This document shows, piece by piece, positions 54,612 to 62,365 of a DNA stretch of 64,000 nt. The DNA comes from a virus: positions 29,876 through 93,875 of the IMG/VR virus record IMGVR_UViG_3300032309_000931. One strand, given 5' to 3'. The position numbers and the translations under genes are program-made. The notes under the pieces were generated by a model. That model searched no databases. It saw only the letters and a list, made by a program, of their open reading frames with translations, and was not told the origin of the DNA. The stretch's first letter is position 1. The number at the start of each line of letters is the position of its first letter.

Positions 54612-54854
54612 CTACTTCTTTGCAGCTGGCTTCTTAGCTGTCTTTGCTGCTGTAGCAACATCATCAGCCGACGGAAGACGACCAAAAGCTGGGTCGTTGG
54701 GGTTGACGTAACGGATAATTACTGGCAACAGTGCAGCCCAGAGTGCGTTAGCAAGCTGTGAGGGATCGGTAACCCCTGCAGCATAGAGTGCGATTCCAGC
54801 AGCCAATAGGCTACGTCCATACGATGCAAGTAGTGCGACTAATTGCTTATTCAT
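54612..54854 (-). CDS. Holin-like phage membrane protein
   Basis: 80 residues from the ATG at 54854 (AAGGAGAAAACA upstream). MNKQLVALLASYGRSLLAAG, then IALYAAGVTDPSQLANALWA and ALLPVIIRYVNPNDPAFGRL: one or two membrane segments followed by a NPxDPAFGR motif. This protein type is common in Streptomyces and other actinophages next to lysis or tail genes. Lys/Ala-rich tail. Confidence 0.7.
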   Translation of the reverse strand: MNKQLVALLASYGRSLLAAGIALYAAGVTDPSQLANALWAALLPVIIRYVNPNDPAFGRLPSADDVATAAKTAKKPAAKK

Positions 54855-55269
54855 TGTTTTCTCCTTGTTTGTTTTCTTCAGGTAAAAGTTTTTGTAGTTC
54901 ACGGTATGCGGTTAGAATATCTTCTAGACCTTCAGCGTGTGGACTACCAATTACCCTGCCATATTTGTCAAAATACTCAAGTCGTGGACCTGCGTTTTCA
55001 ACAAAGCTATTTAGACCGTTTTGAACTGTTTCAATATATTCAAAAGCCCAGTCTCTTGATTCAGATAGAAATCTTACAAACCCTTCAGTCTGTTCGATAT
55101 TTTTATCTAAATGTTTTGCTTCTATTTTTTCTGCAATCTCTTGGTTATCAATAAAAGCTTGAATGAGTCTTTCTGCAATAGCCTTCGATATGAGTCTTTG
55201 TCTAATCAACATTGCAAATAGTATAATTACTAATACTGACAGCGTTGCAATTGAGATTATTTCTATCAC
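54847..55269 (-). CDS. Membrane-anchored coiled-coil protein (GTG start)
   Basis: 140 residues. N-terminal anchor (IISIATLSVLVIILFAMLIR), then helical (SKAIAERLIQAFIDNQEIAE) and a C-terminal part with DILTAYRELQKLLPEEN. Overlaps the stop of the upstream gene (GTGATAG). Unknown function; the pairing with the holin-like gene is notable. Confidence 0.65.
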   Translation of the reverse strand: MIEIISIATLSVLVIILFAMLIRQRLISKAIAERLIQAFIDNQEIAEKIEAKHLDKNIEQTEGFVRFLSESRDWAFEYIETVQNGLNSFVENAGPRLEYFDKYGRVIGSPHAEGLEDILTAYRELQKLLPEENKQGENNE

Positions 55270-55511
55270 TGCTGTACTGCCCTTCTTGTTAATTGAACAA
55301 TTGCACCATTGTCTTCTAGTGCAGATTTTACTCTTACCATATATTCTACAGCAGCACGTTTGTCTGTGTCAAGTAGTTTCATAAATTTAATTTCATCCGC
55401 TACCAACTCAATCCAACTAATGCCTTCAGTATTATGCTCAATAATATCTAGACCAAATCCCTTTGGTGCAGTAATTGAATGAACGGCACGTTTCATTTCA
55501 TCTGTATACAC
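55266..55511 (-). CDS. Hypothetical 81-residue protein (GTG start)
   Basis: MYTDEMKRAVHSITAPKGFG, then LDIIEHNTEGISWIELVADE and ALEDNGAIVQLTRRAVQQ. No family recognised. GGAGGTATT precedes the GTG. Confidence 0.62.
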   Translation of the reverse strand: MYTDEMKRAVHSITAPKGFGLDIIEHNTEGISWIELVADEIKFMKLLDTDKRAAVEYMVRVKSALEDNGAIVQLTRRAVQQ

Positions 55512-55519
55512 AATACCTC

Positions 55520-55804
55520 CTAATCGTTTGTTAGATTTTTCCAGGTCTCAGCCCAGTCAGCCTTTGACCTATGCCTATTAAATTCTCGTGAGATCTTACC
55601 ATTTTCAAGATATACACCGCCCCAGACTCCCCAACCTTTTTGTGAGACTCCAGTAGCAAAGCATAACCTGGCAACAGGACAACCTGCACAAAGATTATCT
55701 ATCCCTACTCTGAGATCAAGATCTTCTTCGTACTTGTCAAAGAATAGGTTTGTGTCGTATCCATCACAACGTGCTTTAGATTTCCAGTTTTCACTTTGCA
55801 TCAT
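55520..55804 (-). CDS. WhiB-family iron-sulfur regulator
   Basis: 94 residues with start at 55804 (an earlier in-frame ATG at 55840 is possible). Four cysteines are in WhiB order: ARCDGY, then LCAGCPVARLC (C-x2-C-x5-C), followed by the G(V/I)WGG turn (GVWGGVYLENGK) and a basic tail (REFNRHRSK). They bind a [4Fe-4S] cluster and modulate transcription with SigA. WhiB proteins are essentially restricted to actinobacteria and their phages, so this is the best host clue. Confidence 0.9.
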   Translation of the reverse strand: MMQSENWKSKARCDGYDTNLFFDKYEEDLDLRVGIDNLCAGCPVARLCFATGVSQKGWGVWGGVYLENGKISREFNRHRSKADWAETWKNLTND

Positions 55805-56012
55805 TTCCCACAAACTTGGATGGGATATCCCAGCCATCAAACTTTATGTTATAACGCTTCTGGATATTCCAGCTACCGTTACGGAATAGACCATTAGGCT
55901 TCATCCATCCAGTCGGAGATGGTGTGATCTCTTTTACGGTCCACCCATCCCACTCAAGAGACTTATTGTTTTCTACAATTGTCTCCATTTGTTCTAGAGA
56001 GTTAATCTTCAT
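55791..56012 (-). CDS. Hypothetical 73-residue protein
   Basis: MKINSLEQMETIVENNKSLE then WDGWTVKEITPSPTGWMKPN and GLFRNGSWNIQKRY. Trp-rich beta pattern of a kind found in actinophage hypothetical proteins. Overlaps the WhiB gene start. Function unknown. Confidence 0.68.
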   Translation of the reverse strand: MKINSLEQMETIVENNKSLEWDGWTVKEITPSPTGWMKPNGLFRNGSWNIQKRYNIKFDGWDIPSKFVGNDAK

Positions 56013-56382
56013 TATCTTCTCCTATTGTGTATATTACTTTTTTGATTTCTGCCGCATCAATTACTGATTGGCAACGGATGCAAGGCTTGCTGTCTCTATC
56101 CATACCCTTGGCATTTACCCTGGCTACATATATAACAGCACCCTTGACATTCCAATTTGCATCCCTGATTGCATCTACTTCTGCGTGAACAGAACAATGT
56201 GTTTTGATGTGCTCAGGTGATACGTAATAAGGATTATTACGATCCTTATTATAGCCTGTACCGATTACTCGTCCAGACTTTACTACTACCGCACCGTGCA
56301 TTCTACGAGACTTCGACTTCGAAGCAAAGTATCTTGCTACAGATAGGTAAGCTTTTTCTCTGTTACTCAGGTCGTACTCCAT
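56002..56382 (-). CDS. dCMP deaminase-like cytidine deaminase
   Basis: 126 residues. CSVHAEVDAIRDA (HAE with catalytic Glu) and SKPCIRCQSVIDAA (PCxxC) are the zinc ligands. GAVVVKSGRVIGTGYNKDRN opens the fold. Makes dUMP (or uridine nucleotides) by deamination, feeding ThyX encoded 8 kb away. Overlaps the next upstream gene by one base. Confidence 0.85.
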   Translation of the reverse strand: MEYDLSNREKAYLSVARYFASKSKSRRMHGAVVVKSGRVIGTGYNKDRNNPYYVSPEHIKTHCSVHAEVDAIRDANWNVKGAVIYVARVNAKGMDRDSKPCIRCQSVIDAAEIKKVIYTIGEDNED

Positions 56383-56732
56383 TAGTATCTAAAAATCCCA
56401 ACGTCAATGTCTTTGTCTTCCGCCTCACGGACAAGATCAGACGTTGACTCCTTTGGCTGACTAAAGAAAGCAAAGTAGTCCATAGTGTGTATGCTTTCTT
56501 TTAGTGCCTTTGGTGGAAGCTTAAATACTCTAGTACGAATACCCTGAGCCTTTAGGCTACGTTCAGTGATATTAATGAACTCCATTGCAAAAGAATTAAC
56601 CTTTGCTGGACCAGCCGTATAGATAAGAAACTCTTCGTCACCTTCTTTAATTTCTGAAAGAGCTACACGCATTGCACGTAGGAATACGCTATAGTCCTCA
56701 AAGGATTTAGTCCCTTGAATACCAACCTTCAT
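56382..56732 (-). CDS. SLOG/DUF2493-like nucleotide-binding protein
   Basis: 116 residues. MKVGIQGTKSFEDYSVFLRA, then IYTAGPAKVNSFAMEFINIT and DYFAFFSQPKESTSDLVREA follow a Rossmann-like plan (GTK-x-(F/W), GG/AGP-x-G/N) like YspA/cpYpsA proteins. They bind nucleotides or nucleic acids. The biochemical role is unknown. Confidence 0.6.
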   Translation of the reverse strand: MKVGIQGTKSFEDYSVFLRAMRVALSEIKEGDEEFLIYTAGPAKVNSFAMEFINITERSLKAQGIRTRVFKLPPKALKESIHTMDYFAFFSQPKESTSDLVREAEDKDIDVGIFRY

Positions 56733-56733
56733 C

Positions 56734-57123
56734 TTACAATCCTTCTTTTAGTTTCTCAACGATAAACATTATCTTGTTTAATTGTACCTTATCCATAGTC
56801 ATTGTGTCAACCTCTATGGCTGTATCTTTTTCAATTTCTCCATTGATTACTTTTGCAACAAACACAGCATTATTTTTAATCCAGTACGCCTCTTCTTCAA
56901 TAATAAGAATGCGTAGGTTGATGCTGTCAAAGTATTTCATTGATTGTGTAGTTGCTGCAGGAAATGACTCGTCTTTCATAAAAATGTTTTTAATCAATTC
57001 ATTGGTACGGCTTTGTGATGCAAAAATTTTAATACCATTTTTAGGAATAAGGTTTCGCAGAGACCATCTGTATGTCAGCATTATTGACATCGCAGTTATT
57101 ATTGATCCAAATAAATATTCCAA
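56734..57123 (-). CDS. Membrane-anchored hypothetical protein (TTG start)
   Basis: 129 residues. First 20 residues form a membrane anchor (MEYLFGSIITAMSIMLTYRW), followed by an alpha/beta domain (INLRILIIEEEAYWIKNNAV). Translation from TTG at 57123; no ATG fits. Function unknown. Confidence 0.62.
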   Translation of the reverse strand: MEYLFGSIITAMSIMLTYRWSLRNLIPKNGIKIFASQSRTNELIKNIFMKDESFPAATTQSMKYFDSINLRILIIEEEAYWIKNNAVFVAKVINGEIEKDTAIEVDTMTMDKVQLNKIMFIVEKLKEGL

Positions 57124-57144
57124 AATAGCACCTAATTAATTATA

Positions 57145-57474
57145 CTACGAGTGTTCAGACATTGATCTAATGAAAGCTAATAGATTTGCCTTAATATCTT
57201 CTGGCAAACTATCTACTTCATCTTTATCAAACGCTTTCTCTGTTAGTCTTACAATTGGATTATTTACAGTAATATCCATACTAATAAAACCTTTTTGCCA
57301 AAGAAACATTATTTCTTCGTACATTTTTTGCCTAATTGCATTGTACAGGTCTACATCTATGTCTTGTAACTTATCTGTAAACTTGTACAAAAACTGTCCA
57401 GAGTCTGTTAATCCAGATACTTCAACACCGCCATTAAGTATTAGTTCATCTAATTTGCTAATGTCTTCATCCAT
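57145..57474 (-). CDS. Hypothetical 109-residue protein
   Basis: MDEDISKLDELILNGGVEVS then DVDLYNAIRQKMYEEIMFLW and NNPIVRLTEKAFDKDEVDSL. Helical. The (L/I)xxKAFD-xxxxxxLPED-(I/L)-KxxL pattern is shared with other actinophage proteins. Coupled to the zinc gene upstream by overlap. Confidence 0.68.
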   Translation of the reverse strand: MDEDISKLDELILNGGVEVSGLTDSGQFLYKFTDKLQDIDVDLYNAIRQKMYEEIMFLWQKGFISMDITVNNPIVRLTEKAFDKDEVDSLPEDIKANLLAFIRSMSEHS

Positions 57475-57695
57475 TAATTCTCACCTTTAGTTCTATTTTC
57501 AACAAGCTGCTCACGCTCGTCAATGATCTCAAAAGCAAACTCTTCTAGCTTAGTCTTGTCTGCCTTATTGTAGTGGTGTCCACAAAGCATTAGCTCTCCT
57601 GCAACACCCTTAACGTGTACATAGGCTTGTGAGGGACAGGCATCACAACGATCATTTGCTGTAAGTGTCCATTGGACTGTCTCTAGTTCTGTCAA
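57474..57695 (-). CDS. DUF7455-type zinc protein (TTG start)
   Basis: 73 residues. ANDRCDACPSQAYVHVKG and LMLCGHHYNKADKTKLEEFA match DUF7455, a small actinobacterial protein with two CxxC/CxxHH ligands. AGGAGACACA precedes TTG. Function unknown but the family is a good actinobacterial marker. Confidence 0.78.
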   Translation of the reverse strand: MTELETVQWTLTANDRCDACPSQAYVHVKGVAGELMLCGHHYNKADKTKLEEFAFEIIDEREQLVENRTKGEN

Positions 57696-57703
57696 TGTGT
57701 CTC

Positions 57704-57880
57704 CTACTTGTCGGTGGAATAAAAACCAGAGCCTTTAAAACTAACCCCTACCTTAGAGTATACCCTAGTTAGCTCAGAATTGCAAGTCTTGCAGGTATAT
57801 CCAGGGTCATCTTCTGTCATCCCTCTACTAACAGTAGTCATAGTGTCACATTGCTGACACTTGTATTCGTAATAAGCCAT
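57704..57880 (-). CDS. FmdB-type zinc-ribbon protein
   Basis: 58 residues from the ATG at 57880 (AAGGATAACA upstream). AYYEYKCQQCDTMTTVSRGM then CKTCNSELTRVYSKVGVSFK and GSGFYSTDK are the classic FmdB regulatory-domain hallmarks. In bacteria it regulates formamidase/acetamidase-type genes; in phage the role is unknown. Confidence 0.82.
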   Translation of the reverse strand: MAYYEYKCQQCDTMTTVSRGMTEDDPGYTCKTCNSELTRVYSKVGVSFKGSGFYSTDK

Positions 57881-57902
57881 TGTTATCCTTAAATAGTAAT
57901 CC

Positions 57903-57923
57903 CCCCCAGAAAATTCCAGGGGG
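57903..57923 (-). terminator. GC hairpin CCCCC/GGGGG
   Basis: Between the M23 gene end and FmdB start; an eleven-base inner region and no clear U-tract, so only tentatively a terminator. Confidence 0.4.
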
Positions 57924-57950
57924 AATACCATTATACTACAGATTCGCTAA

Positions 57951-58613
57951 TTAGCCAATAGCTGCCCAAGTCTTTGGACCAACGATGCCATCGGCAACGA
58001 GTCCCTTAGAGGTTTGGAAAGCAACTACTGCAGCGTGTGTCTTGGGACCGAAGTCACCATCTGCTGCTGTACCGATCTTGCCTTGAAGATAAACAACGTC
58101 TGGACCCTTTGAACCCTTCTTGAGAGTTGCACGTCTTCCAGGGTTAGCGGCAGCCTTTGCTGCGGCAGGTGCTGCTGGTGCAGCTGCGTTTCCGCCCTGT
58201 CCAGCTAGGAATGCCTCGTAGTCAAAGTTTGCTCCACCTGCACCGTGTCTTCCCATAATACGAGCTGAGAAGTGGAGGTGTGGACCGTAGCCACGTTCCT
58301 TTCCTAGTCCTGAAGCACCAGAAAGTCCAAGGACCTGACCCTGCTTCACGGCTTGACCTGGTGTGACATCAACACGGCTTAGGTGAAGGTAGTCAAAGTT
58401 GTAACCGTCTGAGGTGGTGTCAAGAAACACCATACGTCCTCCAGCACCTGAAATTGTTGTTGTTGTTCCAACTACTACACCGTCTGCAACGGCTACCACA
58501 GGTGTTCCTACCCCTACAACATAATCAGTTCCAGGGTTGACAGACTTACGTGCTTGGTGGGCTGCGAAGTTGTCTGAAATTCCAGCATTAACTGGACGAA
58601 TAAATCTTGGCAT
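57951..58613 (-). CDS. M23-type endolysin with peptidoglycan-binding domain
   Basis: 220 residues. Residues ~8-130: M23 (LytM) domain with GTPVVAVADGVVVGTT, the metal-binding HLH in YGPHLHFSARIMG, and DYLHLS. The site that normally has the first zinc His (HxGxD) reads NPGTDY, so that residue is Asn. After an Ala/Pro linker (PAAPAAAKAAANPGR), residues ~160-220 are PG_binding_1 (KGPDVVYLQGKIGTAADGDF then GLVADGIVGPKTWAAIG). Degrades the cell wall at lysis or entry. Good AAGGAG site. Confidence 0.88.
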   Translation of the reverse strand: MPRFIRPVNAGISDNFAAHQARKSVNPGTDYVVGVGTPVVAVADGVVVGTTTTISGAGGRMVFLDTTSDGYNFDYLHLSRVDVTPGQAVKQGQVLGLSGASGLGKERGYGPHLHFSARIMGRHGAGGANFDYEAFLAGQGGNAAAPAAPAAAKAAANPGRRATLKKGSKGPDVVYLQGKIGTAADGDFGPKTHAAVVAFQTSKGLVADGIVGPKTWAAIG

Positions 58614-58679
58614 ATTTTTTATTTCTCCTTAAGGTTTTTAGTCATTATCTGACTTAATACCATTATACCAGAGTGTTTG

Positions 58680-58752
58680 TGTCCCCCCACAGGATTGAAC
58701 TGTGGACCCACAGATTAAAAGTCTGTTGCTCTACCAACTGAGCTAGAGGGAC
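58680..58752 (-). tRNA. tRNA-Lys (anticodon TTT)
   Basis: 73 nt; acceptor GTCCCTC/GGGGGAC, anticodon stem ACAGA/TCTGT with CTTTTAA, T-arm CACAG/CTGTG with TTCAATC. Confidence 0.92.
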
Positions 58753-58757
58753 AATTG

Positions 58758-58834
58758 TGCCGTGCCGAAGAATCGAACTTCGCTATCCAAAGGAAAGAGA
58801 TTTACAGTCTCCTGTGTGTCCCAGCACTCACGGC
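58758..58834 (-). tRNA. tRNA-Tyr (anticodon GTA)
   Basis: Acceptor GCCGTGA/GCACGGC (one A-G mismatch), anticodon loop CTGTAAA with stem GGAGA/TCTCT (G-U end), T-arm CGAAG/CTTCG. Extended variable arm as expected for a class II tRNA. Ends are accurate to about a base. Confidence 0.82.
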
Positions 58835-58838
58835 AGAG

Positions 58839-58925
58839 CGGAAATAGTAGGATTCGAACCTACGGTAGAGTTTCCCCTACTCGTCATTAGCAGTGACGTG
58901 CTTTAGACCTCTCAGCCATATTTCC
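58839..58925 (-). tRNA. tRNA-Ser (anticodon GCT)
   Basis: 87 nt; acceptor GGAAATA/TATTTCC, anticodon loop CTGCTAA in stem CGTCA/TGACG, a long variable arm (AGTAGGGGAAACTCTACC) and T-arm GTAGG/CCTAC. Confidence 0.92.
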
Positions 58926-58926
58926 G

Positions 58927-59000
58927 AGCCATCTGTGAGATTCGAACTCACGACTTCGATATTACAAGTATCGCACTCTGACCAACTGAGTTAAGACGGC
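58927..59000 (-). tRNA. tRNA-Thr (anticodon TGT)
   Basis: 74 nt; acceptor GCCGTCT/AGATGGC, anticodon CTTGTAA in CGATA/TATCG, T-arm GTGAG/CTCAC. Its 5-prime end overlaps the HNH gene by 10 bases. Confidence 0.92.
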
Positions 59001-59383
59001 ATTCTCCAAGATCTTCCATTACCCTTATTTAATGCCCTATACGTTGATGTTAGGGAATGGCAATTTGGACAAATTAATCTTAGATTATCTATTTTGTTAT
59101 TATTATGATTGCCGTCAATGTGATCTGCTTCCAGTGGAACTATGTTAGTAAATGGATTTACTTCACACCAACCACATTGCTGACATTTGTTGTTATTAAT
59201 TTCTCTTAAATATCTTTTTACATATGCTGACACAACACCAGATGCCCTACCACCATCCATAAGTCCTACAAGCCATTTAGATATATAGTCTTTGTACTGG
59301 TAGTCTGCTTGACATTGATTGCTGCAATACTTGTAGCTATTCCTTGCCATTTCACCATTACAACTTAAACACTTATTCTGCAT
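58991..59383 (-). CDS. HNH homing-type endonuclease
   Basis: 130 residues. N-terminal zinc finger (CLSCNGEMARNSYKYCSNQC), then CQQCGWCEVNPFTNIVPLEA, DHIDGNHNNNKIDNLRLICP and NCHSLTSTYRALNKGNGRSW: a full HNH motif (H...N...H) and an outer Cys pair. Homing-type DNA endonucleases are often placed beside tRNA genes; here it sits between tRNA-Thr and tRNA-Asn and overlaps the Thr gene. Confidence 0.88.
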   Translation of the reverse strand: MQNKCLSCNGEMARNSYKYCSNQCQADYQYKDYISKWLVGLMDGGRASGVVSAYVKRYLREINNNKCQQCGWCEVNPFTNIVPLEADHIDGNHNNNKIDNLRLICPNCHSLTSTYRALNKGNGRSWRMPS

Positions 59384-59424
59384 ACCATAATTATATCATA
59401 GATGTGGTCTGCATAACAACTTTG

Positions 59425-59496
59425 CTCCCCCTCGTGGATTCGAACCACGAACCAATTCATTAACAGTGAAACGCTCTGCCGTTGAGCTAAGGAGGA
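59425..59496 (-). tRNA. tRNA-Asn (anticodon GTT)
   Basis: 72 nt; acceptor TCCTCCT/AGGGGGA, anticodon CTGTTAA in TTTCA/TGAAT, T-arm CGTGG/CCACG. First of the tRNA group downstream of a consensus promoter. Confidence 0.92.
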
Positions 59497-59505
59497 ATAG
59501 ACAAA

Positions 59506-59547
59506 CCCTCTTAAGTTATATGTTTATTATACATCAACCTAAGAGGG
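59506..59547 (-). promoter_or_regulatory. Inverted repeat centred on the tRNA promoter -10
   Basis: CCCTCTTA (59506-59513) and TAAGAGGG (59540-59547) are perfect complements, with the centre (about 59526) on the -10. May be an operator or a long-loop terminator of the gene before. Confidence 0.5.
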
Positions 59548-59554
59548 CTGTCAA
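59526..59554 (-). promoter_or_regulatory. Consensus promoter for the tRNA group
   Basis: TTGACA, 17 nt, TATAAT on the minus strand, 30 nt ahead of tRNA-Asn. Confidence 0.82.
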
Positions 59555-59558
59555 GTTA

Positions 59559-59804
59559 CTATGATTGTGGCGGTGTGTTTTTTCTGAATGCTGCATTAAT
59601 TTCTAAATCGGAAAGCTTGCCATCGTTAAGGTATCCACGAGAAAGATCCTCAAGAACATTGGCAACACCCATAACTCCAGCAAGGATTGCTGTTTGTAGT
59701 GTGTCAATTCCAATGATAGCACCAGCACCAATTGTTGTCAATGCGGATACCAAGAATAATGCAATGATTCTTCCTGTTACTTTTTTAATTGTGTTTGTAT
59801 TCAT
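59559..59804 (-). CDS. Small membrane protein
   Basis: 81 residues from the ATG at 59804 (GAAGGAGTGATATGT upstream). Hydrophobic segments (GRIIALFLVSALTTIGAGAI; TAILAGVMGVANVLEDLSRG) and a polar tail (DGKLSDLEINAAFRK). Similar tail-less membrane proteins are holin candidates in actinophages. Follows another small membrane gene, as in holin/antiholin pairs. Confidence 0.62.
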   Translation of the reverse strand: MNTNTIKKVTGRIIALFLVSALTTIGAGAIIGIDTLQTAILAGVMGVANVLEDLSRGYLNDGKLSDLEINAAFRKNTPPQS

Positions 59805-59809
59805 ACATA

Positions 59810-59995
59810 TCACTCCTTCCCTTTTGGATTTCTTAGTCTGAATGTTATGATCCAAACTGCAAGAGTTATTAGAATTAGATTTCCTGTTACCTCTCTTGCA
59901 GACCCTTCTAGTAGTAGCCAAGCGATAGCCATACCGAGAAGTGTCCACGACTGCTCAATCATATCCTTGAGCAAATCTGTAATAAATTTCTTCAT
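59810..59995 (-). CDS. Small membrane protein, possible holin partner
   Basis: 61 residues. One or two membrane segments (WTLLGMAIAWLLLEGSA; NLILITLAVWIITFRL) with basic C-terminus (RNPKGKE). GGAGGATATAA precedes ATG. Immediately before the next small membrane gene. Confidence 0.6.
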   Translation of the reverse strand: MKKFITDLLKDMIEQSWTLLGMAIAWLLLEGSAREVTGNLILITLAVWIITFRLRNPKGKE

Positions 59996-61300
59996 TTATA
60001 TCCTCCTTAGCGATGTTGACGACATTGCTGACATTGTACCAATCTGGGCTACCTGACCAACAATGACTGCCGCAACAACTGTTTTGCTTGCAGTTTCACG
60101 AGATTCTGGACTCATATCTGAACCAACGTTTCCTGCAAAGTTAATTAAATCTGTTAACCCTTGAGCTATATCTCCAATTAATGGAACTGCTGCAAGCTCT
60201 TCATCAAGTACTATGTCGTCTGCCTGTGCTGCAAAGAATAGTGCATCCAAGGCTTCTTCATATTCTTCAGACCCTGGTTCTGATGTAGTTAAAGTTTGAT
60301 AAGCATCATTGATTATCTGTGTTACTTCTTCTTCTGTTAATTCTTGTGGTGATTGTGTTAGCAATTCTTCAGTTGTAAGATCAGTTGGTATTGTTGGCTC
60401 TTCTTCAACTACCGTTGGATTTTCTGGATTATCTTTGTCTGTTGGCTCACTTGGAGGCACAGGAATAAATGGTTCTTCTGGGTCTACAGGAGGATCTACT
60501 GGTGGCTCAGGGTCCACAGGAGGCTCTGTAGGCTCTGGTGTTGGTTCTACGGTTGGTTCTGGTGTAGGCTCTACAGTAGGCTCAGGAGTAGGCTCTACAG
60601 TGGGTTCTGAGGTAGGTTCTACAGTTGGCTCAGGGGTTGGTTCTGGGGTGGGTTCTACTGGTGGCTCTGGTGTTGGTGGAACAACTGGAGGCTCTGTTAC
60701 CTGAGTAAATCCTGCCTGTTCTAGACTGACAATACTTCTGTCGTGTAGACGAGCACCAGTTCTTAATTGAGTTTGTGTGCTCCAGTCTGTCCCATCTACC
60801 ATATATGTTAGTTGATAAGATCCATCTGTACTCTTAATTGCTGTAACTGTAATGTTTGTTGTATCTGGTGTACCCTGATTCCAAATTGGTCTAGCGGAAA
60901 TGTCGATTTGAAAACCTGCATCGCTAACTGTAATCTTTAAGTGTTCGTCTGTTCTCCAGTTTGGGTATACAACCCAGTCCATTGATAGGATTGAGATTGA
61001 TGGTGTCATTGGATAATCGTGGTATGTGCCATCTGGCTGTCCGAATGTTATTGTCGAGTTTGTTGTTGCATAAATCGTTGAGTATTCTACTCCATCAAAT
61101 ACGATTGGTGTTGATAGTGGAATTCTGTAGGATGAATCGTCTCCACCACAAGTGTTAAAAGTTACTACCTCGCCAGAACTAGGTGTGTAGATCTGGTGAT
61201 CATATACACAAGCCTCAGCTTCTGCAGGTAGGGCAAAGAACAACACGGCAGTTACTGCCAGCATTGTTGACAAACTCACGATAGATAGTAATCGTTTTAT
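59996..61300 (-). CDS. Secreted or virion-surface protein with Pro-Glu-Pro-Thr repeat
   Basis: About 434 residues if translation starts at the ATA codon at 61300, 427 from the GTG at 61279. From ATA the N-terminus is KRLLSIVSLSTMLAVTAVLF, a textbook signal peptide with a basic end, and AGGAGTGAAGGAAA lies at the right distance; from GTG there is no ribosome site and no basic end. Residues ~30-200 form a beta-domain (STIYATTNSTITFGQPDGTY, SMDWVVYPNWR). A repeat TPEPTVEPTPEPTVEP-type region (~200-255) follows, then a polar C-terminus and a hydrophobic end. Likely cell-wall or surface adhesin; function unknown. Confidence 0.68.
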   Translation of the reverse strand: MKRLLSIVSLSTMLAVTAVLFFALPAEAEACVYDHQIYTPSSGEVVTFNTCGGDDSSYRIPLSTPIVFDGVEYSTIYATTNSTITFGQPDGTYHDYPMTPSISILSMDWVVYPNWRTDEHLKITVSDAGFQIDISARPIWNQGTPDTTNITVTAIKSTDGSYQLTYMVDGTDWSTQTQLRTGARLHDRSIVSLEQAGFTQVTEPPVVPPTPEPPVEPTPEPTPEPTVEPTSEPTVEPTPEPTVEPTPEPTVEPTPEPTEPPVDPEPPVDPPVDPEEPFIPVPPSEPTDKDNPENPTVVEEEPTIPTDLTTEELLTQSPQELTEEEVTQIINDAYQTLTTSEPGSEEYEEALDALFFAAQADDIVLDEELAAVPLIGDIAQGLTDLINFAGNVGSDMSPESRETASKTVVAAVIVGQVAQIGTMSAMSSTSLRRI

Positions 61301-61343
61301 TTTCCTTCACTCCTAAGTAAGCCTGGGGAAGCTTAACTATATA

Positions 61344-61349
61344 ATTATA
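61344..61349 (-). promoter_or_regulatory. -10 (TATAAT) of the surface protein gene
   Basis: Right after the RNR terminator hairpin on the minus strand; about 45 nt upstream of the start region. Confidence 0.45.
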
Positions 61350-61370
61350 CCATTATTTACATAAAGAAAA

Positions 61371-61388
61371 GGGCTGCCTAAGCAGCCC
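61371..61388 (-). terminator. Intrinsic terminator after nrdF
   Basis: GGGCTGC, CTTAG-type loop, GCAGCCC, followed on the minus strand by TTTTC. Ends the RNR operon. Confidence 0.85.
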
Positions 61389-61405
61389 AATCCTAATATA
61401 TTTAG

Positions 61406-62365
<960 letters not shown>

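Noticed and set aside
60530-60665. Possible CRISPR-like repeats
   Set aside because: Short repeats encode PTPEPTVEP units in a coding frame; no unique spacers of constant length.
60309-60704. Gly/Ser/Val-rich plus-strand frame
   Set aside because: It is the complement of the Pro-Glu-Pro-Thr repeat of the surface protein.
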